Origin: Rhodoferax sp.
GTDB taxonomy: Bacteria; Pseudomonadota; Gammaproteobacteria; Burkholderiales; Burkholderiaceae_C
Length of the DNA: 10,094 nt
NCBI GenBank assembly: GCA_017880985.1
Contig: JADGRK010000062.1
Coordinates: 1 to 10,094, forward strand
Direction: 5' to 3'
Position 1 is the first letter of the stretch, and each line of letters opens with the position of its first letter. The translations under genes and the position numbers were made by a program. The notes beneath the pieces were generated by a model. The model was given only the letters and a program-made list of their open reading frames with translations. It was not told the origin of the DNA and did not search any database. This document shows, in pieces, positions 1-6,500 of the stretch.

Positions 1-1
1 G

Positions 2-613
2 ATTGACGCCGCCTGCGAACTTGACGGCTATGCCAGTGACATCACCCGCAGCTTCCCCGCCAACGGCAAGTTCAGCGCTCCCCAGCGCGCGCTCTACGAA
101 CTGGTGCTGGCCTCACAAGAGGCAGCCATTGCCGCCACCAAAGCCGGTGCCCGTTTTACCGATCCGCATGAAGCGAGCGTCAGGGTGCTCTCGCAGGGCA
201 TGCTCGACCTCAAACTGCTCGACAAAGACAAGGTCGGCAGCCTCGACGACGTGATCGAGAAACGTGCCTATTTTCAGTTCTACATGCATCGCACCGGCCA
301 CTGGATTGGCATGGACGTGCACGACTGCGGTGCCTACACCGAGCCTTCGGAGATTGGCCAGACCAGTGTGCGCAAGGACGCGCTGACGGGCGAAAACATC
401 GTTGATCGGCCGGCGCGAATCCTGCAAGCCGGCATGGTGCTGACCATCGAACCCGGTATCTACGTGCGACCCGCGCCAGAGGTACCCGAGCAGTTCCACA
501 ACATCGGCATCCGGATTGAAGACGATGCCATCGTGACGGACACTGGCTGTGAGCTGATCAGCCGCGGCGTGCCGGTGAGCGTGGCAGAGATTGAGGCCCT
601 CATGCGAGGCTGA
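2..613 (+). CDS. pepP: Xaa-Pro aminopeptidase (aminopeptidase P), 3' part, 5' end outside window
   Basis: This is the C-terminal 203 residues of a creatinase-fold (pita-bread) metallopeptidase that removes an N-terminal residue preceding proline in the cytoplasm. The frame is open from the window edge, so the start lies upstream. All five dinuclear metal ligands of E. coli AMPP (D260, D271, H354, E383, E406) have counterparts: the two Asp in DAACELDGYASDITRSFP at the beginning, the middle His of the MHRTGHWIGMDVHD stretch, the Glu in LTIEPGIYV and the Glu in IRIEDDAIV. The flanking histidines of the H-x3-H-x6-H pattern, matching H350 and H361, are also present. The protein ends where the family normally ends, so the gene looks intact at its 3' side. 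The next gene on this strand begins 96 nt later with its own ribosome site. The family call is firm; the symbol pepP rather than a paralogue is likely. Confidence 0.93.
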   Translation: MDAACELDGYASDITRSFPANGKFSAPQRALYELVLASQEAAIAATKAGARFTDPHEASVRVLSQGMLDLKLLDKDKVGSLDDVIEKRAYFQFYMHRTGHWIGMDVHDCGAYTEPSEIGQTSVRKDALTGENIVDRPARILQAGMVLTIEPGIYVRPAPEVPEQFHNIGIRIEDDAIVTDTGCELISRGVPVSVAEIEALMRG

Positions 614-709
614 CGTTGGTGACTGACGGGCAAGCGAATCTTCCAGAATTACCGAGGAAGAATGATGCAGTCGAACCACCGACACTCGATCTGAGGCTGC
701 TAGACTTTA

Positions 710-1225
710 ATGATGAAAACAATTTTCTGGTTAATTCTGGTCTGGCTTGTCGCCACAACGACCCTGACGAGCGCCAAAACCCCAGGCGAAGTTGAAGTCG
801 GTGGCACGCTGCGTGAGGCCACCATGCAGGGGCTGTCCGGCCCGTCGCGCAAATTGTCGGAGTTTCGCGGCAAGCCCTTGATCATCAACGTCTGGGCCAG
901 CTGGTGCGGGCCGTGTCAACAGGAAATGGGGTCACTGGAGAGATTGGCACGTAGCAAGGGAGGCAAGCAGTTCATCGTGATCGGCATTTCGACCGATGAC
1001 TACCCTGAGGCGGCTCAGGCCTTCCTGAAGCGGTACCGGACCAGCTTCAGCCATTTCATTGACAACCGACTGTTGCTGGAAAACATGCTGGGCGCGGATC
1101 ATCTGCCCCTGACCCTGCTGGTGGATGCGCAGGGCCGTGTGCTTGGCAAATACGTCGGGGCCAAAGAATGGGACAGTCCGGAGGCCTTGAAAATAGTCGG
1201 GAAAGCTTTTCACATCAACCTGTGA
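710..1225 (+). CDS. Exported TlpA/ResA-like thiol-disulfide oxidoreductase
   Basis: A 171-residue thioredoxin-fold protein of the TlpA/ResA/AhpC-TSA type, expected to reduce or exchange disulfides in the periplasm, for example in cytochrome c maturation. The N-terminus has a short basic start, a hydrophobic run to about residue 17 and a TSA-K boundary near residue 22, which reads as a signal peptide or membrane anchor. The active site WCGPC lies at residues 65-69, preceded by the typical PLIINVWASW strand. The cis-proline is P133 in HLPLTLLVD. Two adjacent ATGs (710 and 713) could both serve; a GAGG sits 13 nt before the first. It follows pepP by 96 nt and converges with the ProQ-type gene, leaving only 31 nt between stop codons and no clear terminator. 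The physiological partner cannot be read from this context. Confidence 0.88.
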   Translation: MMKTIFWLILVWLVATTTLTSAKTPGEVEVGGTLREATMQGLSGPSRKLSEFRGKPLIINVWASWCGPCQQEMGSLERLARSKGGKQFIVIGISTDDYPEAAQAFLKRYRTSFSHFIDNRLLLENMLGADHLPLTLLVDAQGRVLGKYVGAKEWDSPEALKIVGKAFHINL

Positions 1226-1256
1226 GCGGAGGGTGGCCGCAGATTTGATCGCAGGC

Positions 1257-1922
1257 TTACTTACGTTGCCCTTGATTCAGCGCCAGGCTCACATCGCGCT
1301 GATTCAGGCCGTACATGTCTGCAAACTCAGCCTCCGTCTTGCCGCTGCTCGCAAACGCCCGGCGCAGGGCCTCTTGTTTGGCCAGCTTTTGGTCGTACTC
1401 CGCGAAGCCCTCTTCCAGCAGGGTGTTGGCCACCGCATCTTTGGTCTGGATTCTGGCCAGGTACTCCTGGCGCGTCAGGCCAGAGGCCTCAAAAGCCGCG
1501 ATCAGCCGCGCCCGAAACTTGGGTCGCAAGTCTTCCTGGGTGCGGCCCTGGCGACGGCGGAACAATTCCAATAGCGCCAGGCAAACATGCTCGGGTGCCA
1601 CGGCTTCAACGGCAACGCCCTGCAGGTCGTGCCGCTGTTTGCCCGCAGCCACACTTTGCAGGTAGCGCGTTGACCGCGTATGCCAGCCCAGGGCGGCTTT
1701 GAGCGCATCACGTTCGAACTGCTCGGGATGACGCGCCAGCAACTCCTGAAAAATCCCCAGCTTGAGCGGCAAAAACTCGGCGCCAAACAGATGCGGATAG
1801 AACTCAAATAGTTTTTCAAGAACCGGTTGAACCAGGCGTACACGCTCGGGCTTGCCGGAGCGGTCGATCGGTGGCGTAGGTTCACTGGTGGGAACGGTTG
1901 CGTCGGATAGGGTATCGGTCAT
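1257..1922 (-). CDS. ProQ/FinO-domain RNA-binding protein
   Basis: A 221-residue cytoplasmic protein with a FinO/ProQ fold, which in known members binds 3' ends and terminator hairpins of sRNAs and mRNAs as an RNA chaperone. The FinO domain covers roughly residues 30-140. It shows the family pattern PLKLGIFQELL (52-62), ALGWHTRSTRYLQSV (77-91) with basic residues, then RHDL and the AVAPEH segment (108-112). An acidic, Pro/Thr-rich tail of about 25 residues comes first. After the domain comes an about 80-residue predicted helical region rich in Glu, Lys and Ala, instead of the basic linker plus Tudor-like domain of E. coli ProQ. No good Shine-Dalgarno precedes the ATG, and an in-frame stop (TAG) lies 6 nt upstream, so this start is forced. 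It converges with the thioredoxin gene. The family call is firm; equivalence to E. coli proQ is not, so no symbol is given. Confidence 0.88.
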   Translation of the reverse strand: MTDTLSDATVPTSEPTPPIDRSGKPERVRLVQPVLEKLFEFYPHLFGAEFLPLKLGIFQELLARHPEQFERDALKAALGWHTRSTRYLQSVAAGKQRHDLQGVAVEAVAPEHVCLALLELFRRRQGRTQEDLRPKFRARLIAAFEASGLTRQEYLARIQTKDAVANTLLEEGFAEYDQKLAKQEALRRAFASSGKTEAEFADMYGLNQRDVSLALNQGQRK

Positions 1923-1955
1923 GGGCTAGATCGTTGGAGTCATTGGGTGAGCGCC

Positions 1956-1968
1956 TGATTGTCAATCA
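1956..1968 (-). promoter_or_regulatory. Perfect 13-nt palindrome with a TTGACA box upstream of the ProQ/FinO gene
   Basis: TGATTG-T-CAATCA is an odd-length perfect inverted repeat. Read on the minus strand it contains TTGACA (1965 down to 1960), an exact consensus -35 hexamer, 37 nt before the ATG. The hexamer 17 nt further on (TGACTC) is a poor -10, so promoter function is only a suggestion. If it is used, the mRNA would have a very short leader, which fits the missing Shine-Dalgarno. Confidence 0.3.
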
Positions 1969-2050
1969 AGTGAGCATGACATCAGCCGTTGTGGCACAGA
2001 TTTCTCGCTTTCTTCTCACTTTCGCGGGGTCGACCGATGACGCTGTCGTG

Positions 2051-2940
2051 CTAGAGCGTCCCATCCCGCTTGAATCGCTCCGTCGCCGCCACTAGCGCGC
2101 TGGCAATACCGGGCTCAAAAGCGGCGTGCCCGGCGTCTTCAATCATTTCAAAACGGGCTTCTGGCCAGGCCTGGTGCAGCCGCCAGGCGGATCGAGGCGG
2201 ACAGACCACATCGTAGCGACCCTGGATGATGACCGCAGGCAAATGGCGGATGCGTTCCACGTTGCAAATCAATTGGTCGTCGGTCAAGAAAGCATCATTC
2301 AAAAAATAATGCGCCTCCAGCCGACCCAGCCCCAAGCCGACCGCCTCCGAGCCAAATTCCTCGGCTACTTCGGGGTGCGGCAGCAGGTGCGTGCGGCCTG
2401 CAAGTTCTGAGTTGCGTCAATGCTGAACAGACGCTCGGCATAGGCCTTCAGCAGGTCGCCCCGTTCGGACTCCGGAATGGGGCCACGAAGCGGGCATGCT
2501 CTTGTGGAAAGAACCAGCGCACGCCGTTCAAAAACCAGTCGATCTCGCTCTGGGTGCGCTTCACCATAAGCCAGCGCCAGCGTCGAACCCCAGGAGCCAC
2601 CAAACACCAGCCATTGCGCAATGCCCAGCATCTTACGCAGGCACTCGATGTCTTGGATCAGCAATTGCGTCGTGTTATTGCGGTACTCGCCGAGCGGACT
2701 CGACCGCCCGGCGCCGCGTTGATCAAACAACACGATGCGATAAAACGCCGGGTCAAAGAATTGCCGATGTTTGGGCGACAATCCCGCGCCCGGCCCGCCA
2801 TGCAGAAACAACGCCGGCACACCGTTGGGGTTGCCACATTCTTCCCAGTAAAGGGTGTGCAAATCATCGACCTGCAAGCGCCCACTGCGGTAAGGCTCAA
2901 TGGCGGGGTACAACGGGCTCGCGGGTTTGAATTCGGTCAT
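2051..2940 (-). pseudogene. pip: Proline iminopeptidase, broken by three frame-changing deletions
   Basis: The intact enzyme is an alpha/beta-hydrolase of about 315 residues that releases N-terminal proline from peptides. The natural start is 2940 (MTEFKPASPLYPAIEPYRSG...). Frame A runs to 2551 and holds HGGPGAG and the nucleophile motif GGSWGS. At 2546-2552 the frame jumps: SEIDWFLNGVRWFFPQ continues in frame B, and about 15 residues normally present after AYGEAHP are missing. At 2479-2482 a C-run is one base short and the text returns to frame A (IPESERGDLLKAY). Near 2387-2400 a second larger gap moves the reading to frame C (LLPHPEVAEEFGSEAVGLG), which ends at 2051 and carries the Asp of GRYDVV and the His of DAGH. 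Frame A itself stops at 2365. All three triad residues survive but in different frames. Base composition matches the surroundings. Assembly error is an alternative explanation. Confidence 0.85.
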
Positions 2941-3091
2941 GGGCTGGGGTCTTTGTTCTGGCAAGCGGGCATTTTGCGCCGCCAGCAAAACAGGAACAAG
3001 TTGCCGACAGGATGCGCGGCATCTACTCAACTCACTTCTACGCATATTCACCTACTGGGGTTTGTAGTGTCAGGGAATACAATTTCTCTCA

Positions 3092-3097
3092 TATAAG
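3092..3097 (+). promoter_or_regulatory. Candidate -10 box (TATAAG) upstream of maeB
   Basis: TATAAG matches five of six bases of the sigma-70 -10 consensus and lies 59 nt before the maeB start in an AT-rich part of the 216-nt gap between divergent genes. The best upstream -35 candidates are poorly matched (GTGTCA at 19 nt spacing) or too far away (TTGTAG at 3062-3067, 24 nt spacing), so this is a weak call. Confidence 0.25.
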
Positions 3098-3145
3098 ACG
3101 CTGACAGGAAGTCCTTTCGGTCATACTGGTTACAGTGGTTAGAGC

Positions 3146-3150
3146 AGGAG
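3146..3150 (+). promoter_or_regulatory. Ribosome binding site of maeB
   Basis: AGGAG lies 6 nt before the ATG at 3157. It is the clearest Shine-Dalgarno on the plus strand here and fixes the maeB start. Confidence 0.8.
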
Positions 3151-3156
3151 AAAATA

Positions 3157-5466
3157 ATGCCCCATACAGTGGACAACCCCGAAGATAAACGCGCCGAGTT
3201 GCGCCGTGCGGCCCTCGAATACCACGAGTTCCCGACCGCGGGCAAAGTCTCCATTGCGGCCACCAAACAGTTGATCAACCAGCATGATCTGGGCTTGGCC
3301 TACACGCCTGGCGTGGCCTTTCCGTGCGAAGAAATCGTCAAGGACCCGAACAACGCGTACAAGTACACCAGCCGTGGCAATCTGGTGGCCGTTGTGACCA
3401 ACGGCACGGCGGTGCTGGGCCTGGGCGACATTGGCCCGCTGGCGGGCAAGCCGGTGATGGAAGGCAAGGGCGTGCTGTTCAAGAAGTTCGCCGGTATTGA
3501 TGTGTTTGACATCGAGATTGACGAAAAACACGACCTCGACAAGCTGGTGGACATCATTGCCTCGCTGGAGCCGACCTTTGGTGGCATCAACCTCGAAGAC
3601 ATCAAGGCACCCGATTGTTTTTATGTCGAGCGCAAGTTGCGCGAGCGCATGAAGATTCCGGTTTTTCACGATGACCAGCACGGTACCGCGATCACGGTCG
3701 GTGCGGCCATTCTCAATGGTTTGAAGGTAGCCGGCAAAGATCCGGGAACCGTCAAGCTGGTCACCTCTGGCGCGGGGGCCGCCGCGCTGGCCTGCGTCGG
3801 GTTGCTGGTCAAGCTCGGCTTTCGACGTGAGAATGTGTGGGTCACTGATCTGGCCGGCGTCGTCTATGAAGGTCGCACCGAGCTGATGGACGCAGACAAG
3901 ATTATCTATGCCCAAAAAACATCGGCCCGCACGTTGCGTGAAGTGATTGAAGGCGCGGACGTTTTCCTGGGACTGTCAGCCGGTGGCGTGCTCAAGGGCG
4001 ACATGGTCGAAAAAATGGCGCCCAAGCCGATCATTTTTGCCTTGGCCAACCCGACCCCAGAGATCACGCCCGAGGAAGTGAAAGCGGTGCGCAGTGACGC
4101 CATTATTGGCACCGGTCGCTCTGACTACCCGAACCAGATCAACAACATTTTGTGCTTCCCTTATATTTTCCGGGGCGCACTGGACGCGGGTGCCTCCACC
4201 ATCACGGTGGAGATGGAAATGGCCGCCGTGCATGCGATTGCCGATCTGGCCCAGGCCGAGCAAAGCGAAGTGGTGGCTGCCGCCTATGCCGGTGAGCAAC
4301 TGGCCTTTGGGCCGGAGTACCTGATTCCCAAGCCGTTTGATCCACGCCTGATGATCAAGGTGGCGCCTGCCGTGGCGCAGGCCGCGTTTGATAGTGGTGT
4401 GGCGCTGCGTCCAATCAAGGACATGGATGCCTACCGCGAAAAGCTGCAAAGCTTTGTCTATGCCTCGGGAACCGTGATGAAGCCGATTTTTGCTGCGGCC
4501 AAGAAGGCCCTCAAAAAACGCGTTGCCTACGCCGAGGGCGAAGATGAACGCGTGCTGCGCGCCGCCCAAATTGTGGTGGACGAAGGGCTGGCCATGCCCA
4601 CGCTGATTGGTCGCCCGCTGGTGATTGCCGAGCGCATCAAAAAATTTGGCCTGCGGCTGGCACAAGACATCGACTACAGCGTCGTCAATGTCGAGCAGGA
4701 TCACCGCTATCGTGATTTTTGGCAGACCTATCACCGCATGACCGAGCGCAAGGGCATGACCGCCCAGGTTGCCAAGATCGAGATGCGCCGACGCCTGACA
4801 CTGATTGGCAGCATGCTCTTGTACAAGGGCGACGTCGATGGGCTGATTTGCGGCACGTGGGGCACCACGGTCATGCACCTGCAGTACCTCGACCAGGTGA
4901 TTGGCAAGCGCGCCGGCGTCAATACCTATGCCTGCATGAATTGCCTGTTGCTGCCTGAGCGGCAATTGTTCATCGTGGATACCCACGTCAATTACGACCC
5001 GAGCGCCGCGCAGGTGGCAGAAATTACCACGCTGGCGGCCGAAGAAATGATGCGTTTTGGCATCCGGCCCAAAGCCGCCTTGCTGTCGCATTCCAACTTT
5101 GGCAGCAGCAACCAGCCCAGCGCCCTGAAAATGCGGGAGGCGCTGGACCTGTTGCGGGTCCAGGCACCATGGCTCGAGGTGGACGGTGAAATGCATGGCG
5201 ACGTGGCGCTGGATGGCAAAGCGCGTGCCGAACTCATGCCCAGCAGTACCCTGGCGGGGGACGCCAACCTGCTGGTGTTGCCAAATATTGATGCCGCCAA
5301 TATTGCCTACAACCTGCTTAAAACGGCAGCCGGTGGCAATATCGCGGTAGGCCCGGTGCTGCTGGGCGCGGCAAAACCAGTGCATATCCTCACGGCCAGT
5401 ACCACCGTGCGCCGGATTGTCAATATGACAGCATTAACCGTCGCTGATGCAAATGCCACTCGGTAG
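3157..5466 (+). CDS. maeB: NADP-dependent malic enzyme with C-terminal phosphotransacetylase-like domain
   Basis: A 769-residue protein, close to the length of E. coli MaeB, that oxidatively decarboxylates malate to pyruvate and yields NADPH in the cytoplasm. The malic enzyme part spans about residues 15-430. It contains YTPGVA (49-54, catalytic Tyr), the lysine-rich GKGVLFKKFAG segment (103-113), the metal-ligand pair in NLEDIK (E147, D148), HDDQHGTA (171-178), a Rossmann nucleotide loop SGAGAAAL (204-211) and the later ANPTPEI. From about residue 445 to the end it resembles phosphotransacetylase (begins KKALKKRVAYAEGEDERVL). In known MaeB proteins this domain is not catalytic and senses acetyl-CoA or related metabolites. 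AGGAG with 6 nt spacing supports the start. The gene stands alone, divergent from the broken proline iminopeptidase. No truncation or frameshift is seen. Confidence 0.96.
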   Translation: MPHTVDNPEDKRAELRRAALEYHEFPTAGKVSIAATKQLINQHDLGLAYTPGVAFPCEEIVKDPNNAYKYTSRGNLVAVVTNGTAVLGLGDIGPLAGKPVMEGKGVLFKKFAGIDVFDIEIDEKHDLDKLVDIIASLEPTFGGINLEDIKAPDCFYVERKLRERMKIPVFHDDQHGTAITVGAAILNGLKVAGKDPGTVKLVTSGAGAAALACVGLLVKLGFRRENVWVTDLAGVVYEGRTELMDADKIIYAQKTSARTLREVIEGADVFLGLSAGGVLKGDMVEKMAPKPIIFALANPTPEITPEEVKAVRSDAIIGTGRSDYPNQINNILCFPYIFRGALDAGASTITVEMEMAAVHAIADLAQAEQSEVVAAAYAGEQLAFGPEYLIPKPFDPRLMIKVAPAVAQAAFDSGVALRPIKDMDAYREKLQSFVYASGTVMKPIFAAAKKALKKRVAYAEGEDERVLRAAQIVVDEGLAMPTLIGRPLVIAERIKKFGLRLAQDIDYSVVNVEQDHRYRDFWQTYHRMTERKGMTAQVAKIEMRRRLTLIGSMLLYKGDVDGLICGTWGTTVMHLQYLDQVIGKRAGVNTYACMNCLLLPERQLFIVDTHVNYDPSAAQVAEITTLAAEEMMRFGIRPKAALLSHSNFGSSNQPSALKMREALDLLRVQAPWLEVDGEMHGDVALDGKARAELMPSSTLAGDANLLVLPNIDAANIAYNLLKTAAGGNIAVGPVLLGAAKPVHILTASTTVRRIVNMTALTVADANATR

Positions 5467-5476
5467 CCAAGATAAC

Positions 5477-5510
5477 ATAAGTGTGCACTAACTTATAAGG
5501 GTTTTTGCCT
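5477..5510 (+). terminator. Weak candidate terminator after maeB
   Basis: ATAAGT (5477-5482) and ACTTAT (5491-5496) form a perfect 6-bp but AT-rich stem with an 8-nt loop, followed by AAGGG and TTTTT (5502-5506) plus a second T-run. The stem begins 11 nt after the maeB stop. Its low GC makes it weak; it could equally be a regulatory palindrome. Confidence 0.35.
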
Positions 5511-5587
5511 TTTTGTGGATGCCTATTTATTGGGCAGTCGCTTGCATTATTGCCGCAAATACGCGACACTAGCCGCTCTGAGATTTA

Positions 5588-5599
5588 CGGGTTAACCCG
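5588..5599. promoter_or_regulatory. Perfect 12-bp palindrome upstream of the ribonuclease gene
   Basis: CGGGTTAACCCG is a perfect even palindrome lying 25 nt before the ribonuclease ATG and 10 nt before its ribosome binding site (GAGAGG, 5609-5614). The position would suit an operator or a small leader hairpin. No regulator is identified. Confidence 0.35.
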
Positions 5600-5623
5600 G
5601 AGTGTTGTGAGAGGTACTTTTTG

Positions 5624-6016
5624 ATGTCGCGTTTCAGGAGCCTAAAGTCAGTACTTACTGGCTTTGTGCTTTTAGGGGCTGTTGCCGCAGGTAGCGCGCT
5701 GGCCAGAGCGCCCGCTTTGGGAGAGACTTCAGTCACGATATCGGTGGCCGAGTTACCCAGGCAAGGTGCGCAAACCTATCAGCTGATCCGGCAAGGTGGT
5801 CCGTTTGCAGGTGAAAAGGACGGGGTTGTGTTTGGCAATCGTGAGCGATTGCTGCCAGCCCAAAAGCGCGGTTACTACCGTGAATACACCGTCACAACTC
5901 CCGCTTCGCGTGACCGGGGCGCCCGGCGCATCGTGTGCGGTGGTCAACCCAAAGCGCCCGACGCTTGTTATTACAGCGCCGATCACTACGCGAGTTTTCG
6001 CAAGATCGTGCCCTGA
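5624..6016 (+). CDS. Secreted guanyl-specific ribonuclease (barnase / RNase Sa family)
   Basis: A 130-residue microbial ribonuclease expected to cleave RNA after guanosine once outside the cytoplasm. Residues 1-28 form a classic signal peptide: basic start, hydrophobic run, ALA-R boundary. The mature part follows RNase Sa closely: VAELPRQGAQTYQLI, GGPF (58-61), DGVVFGNRE (66-74, guanine-recognition loop), YYREYTV (84-90), RDRGARRI (96-103) and DHYASF (120-125). With a constant offset of 33, RNase Sa residues E54, R65 and R69 map to E87, R98 and R102; H85 corresponds to H121. Thus the whole active site is present. C105 and C115 may form a disulfide. I chose ATG 5624, not the TTG just before it, because GAGAGG (5609-5614) sits 9 nt upstream. 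A barstar-family gene follows after 34 nt, presumably protecting the producer. The family call is firm. Confidence 0.92.
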   Translation: MSRFRSLKSVLTGFVLLGAVAAGSALARAPALGETSVTISVAELPRQGAQTYQLIRQGGPFAGEKDGVVFGNRERLLPAQKRGYYREYTVTTPASRDRGARRIVCGGQPKAPDACYYSADHYASFRKIVP

Positions 6017-6026
6017 ATTTGATTTA

Positions 6027-6043
6027 TTACTTTTAAAAAGTAA
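6027..6043. repeat. 17-nt AT-rich palindrome between ribonuclease and barstar genes
   Basis: TTACTTTT (6027-6034) and AAAAGTAA (6036-6043) are perfect complements around one central A. The repeat fills half of the 34-nt gap and ends 7 nt before the barstar ATG, so it overlaps or crowds its weak ribosome site. It could be a protein-binding site or affect relative expression. It is AT-rich and unlikely to be a strong hairpin. Confidence 0.4.
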
Positions 6044-6050
6044 AGTGAGA

Positions 6051-6500
6051 ATGAATATGTTACTTGATCATGAAACAGCAGCACCCCAGCGTGTTGCGAC
6101 GGACGTACCGCTGCGCAACGTACGGCCTAATATCGTGCAGTCGATCCGGGCTTTTCGGGTGCAGGAGCTGCAGGAGGCGGCTCAGTCCCTAGGCCAGCAT
6201 TTTTTGTACGCCAACGTGGCGAATGCCCAGACCAAGCAGGACGTGCTGGACCTGATCGGCCAGCAATTCATGCTATCTGTGCATGTTGGGAAGAATTTTG
6301 ATGCGCTGTATGACAGCATGACAGACCCGCTGCACAAGTCTGGCCCGCAGCCTGGCTTTATTGTGGTGCTGGAACATATCCCGGCCAATGGCAAGTTCGA
6401 CAAGGAAGCTCGCGAGCAGTTGCTTGATATCTTCCGGGACGCCGCTGACTACTGGGGTGATCGAAAAATCCCGTTCCGATGTTTCTATTCTTTTCTGTAG
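6051..6500 (+). CDS. Barstar-family ribonuclease inhibitor
   Basis: A 149-residue cytoplasmic protein of the barstar family, which blocks barnase-type ribonucleases by plugging the active site. The diagnostic stretch is HVGKNFDALYDSMTD (78-92): its two Asp, D84 and D88 spaced by four, correspond to barstar D35 and D39, which contact the ribonuclease. FIVVLEHI (103-110) and the end FRCFYSF match later strands of the fold. An N-terminal part of about 45 residues precedes the barstar core of about 90 residues; such extensions are seen in proteobacterial members. No signal peptide is visible, as expected for an intracellular antidote. ATGs at 6051 and 6057 both fit a weak AGTGAG; the first is used here. 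It follows the secreted ribonuclease by 34 nt and very likely shares its transcript, though the pairing itself is inferred from adjacency. Confidence 0.9.
   Translation: MNMLLDHETAAPQRVATDVPLRNVRPNIVQSIRAFRVQELQEAAQSLGQHFLYANVANAQTKQDVLDLIGQQFMLSVHVGKNFDALYDSMTDPLHKSGPQPGFIVVLEHIPANGKFDKEAREQLLDIFRDAADYWGDRKIPFRCFYSFL

Noticed and set aside
639..661. Small inverted repeat TCTTCC/GGAAGA after pepP as a terminator
   Set aside because: Six-base AT-containing stem without a T-run; easily due to chance.
1226..1256. Terminator between the convergent thioredoxin and ProQ/FinO genes
   Set aside because: Only a 4-bp GCGG/CCGC stem can be formed and no T-run follows in either direction.
2941..3051. 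N-terminal extension of pip starting at 3051
   Set aside because: The natural family start is at 2940 and the extra 37 residues resemble nothing in the family.
2554..3096. Plus-strand open frame of 180 codons across the pip pseudogene
   Set aside because: Antisense shadow of pip; low-complexity Arg/Gln/Ala product with no motif.
3139..3915. Open frame of 258 codons on the minus strand over the maeB 5' end
   Set aside because: Overlaps maeB fully, has no ribosome site and reads as antisense composition.
3976..5385. Long open frame (469 codons) on the minus strand opposite maeB
   Set aside because: It is a shadow of the well-supported maeB gene caused by high third-position GC; its translation is rich in His, Gly and Gln with no recognisable motif.
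5796..6050. Upstream extension of the barstar frame into the ribonuclease gene
   Set aside because: It overlaps the ribonuclease in another frame; the barstar-like text only starts after 6051.
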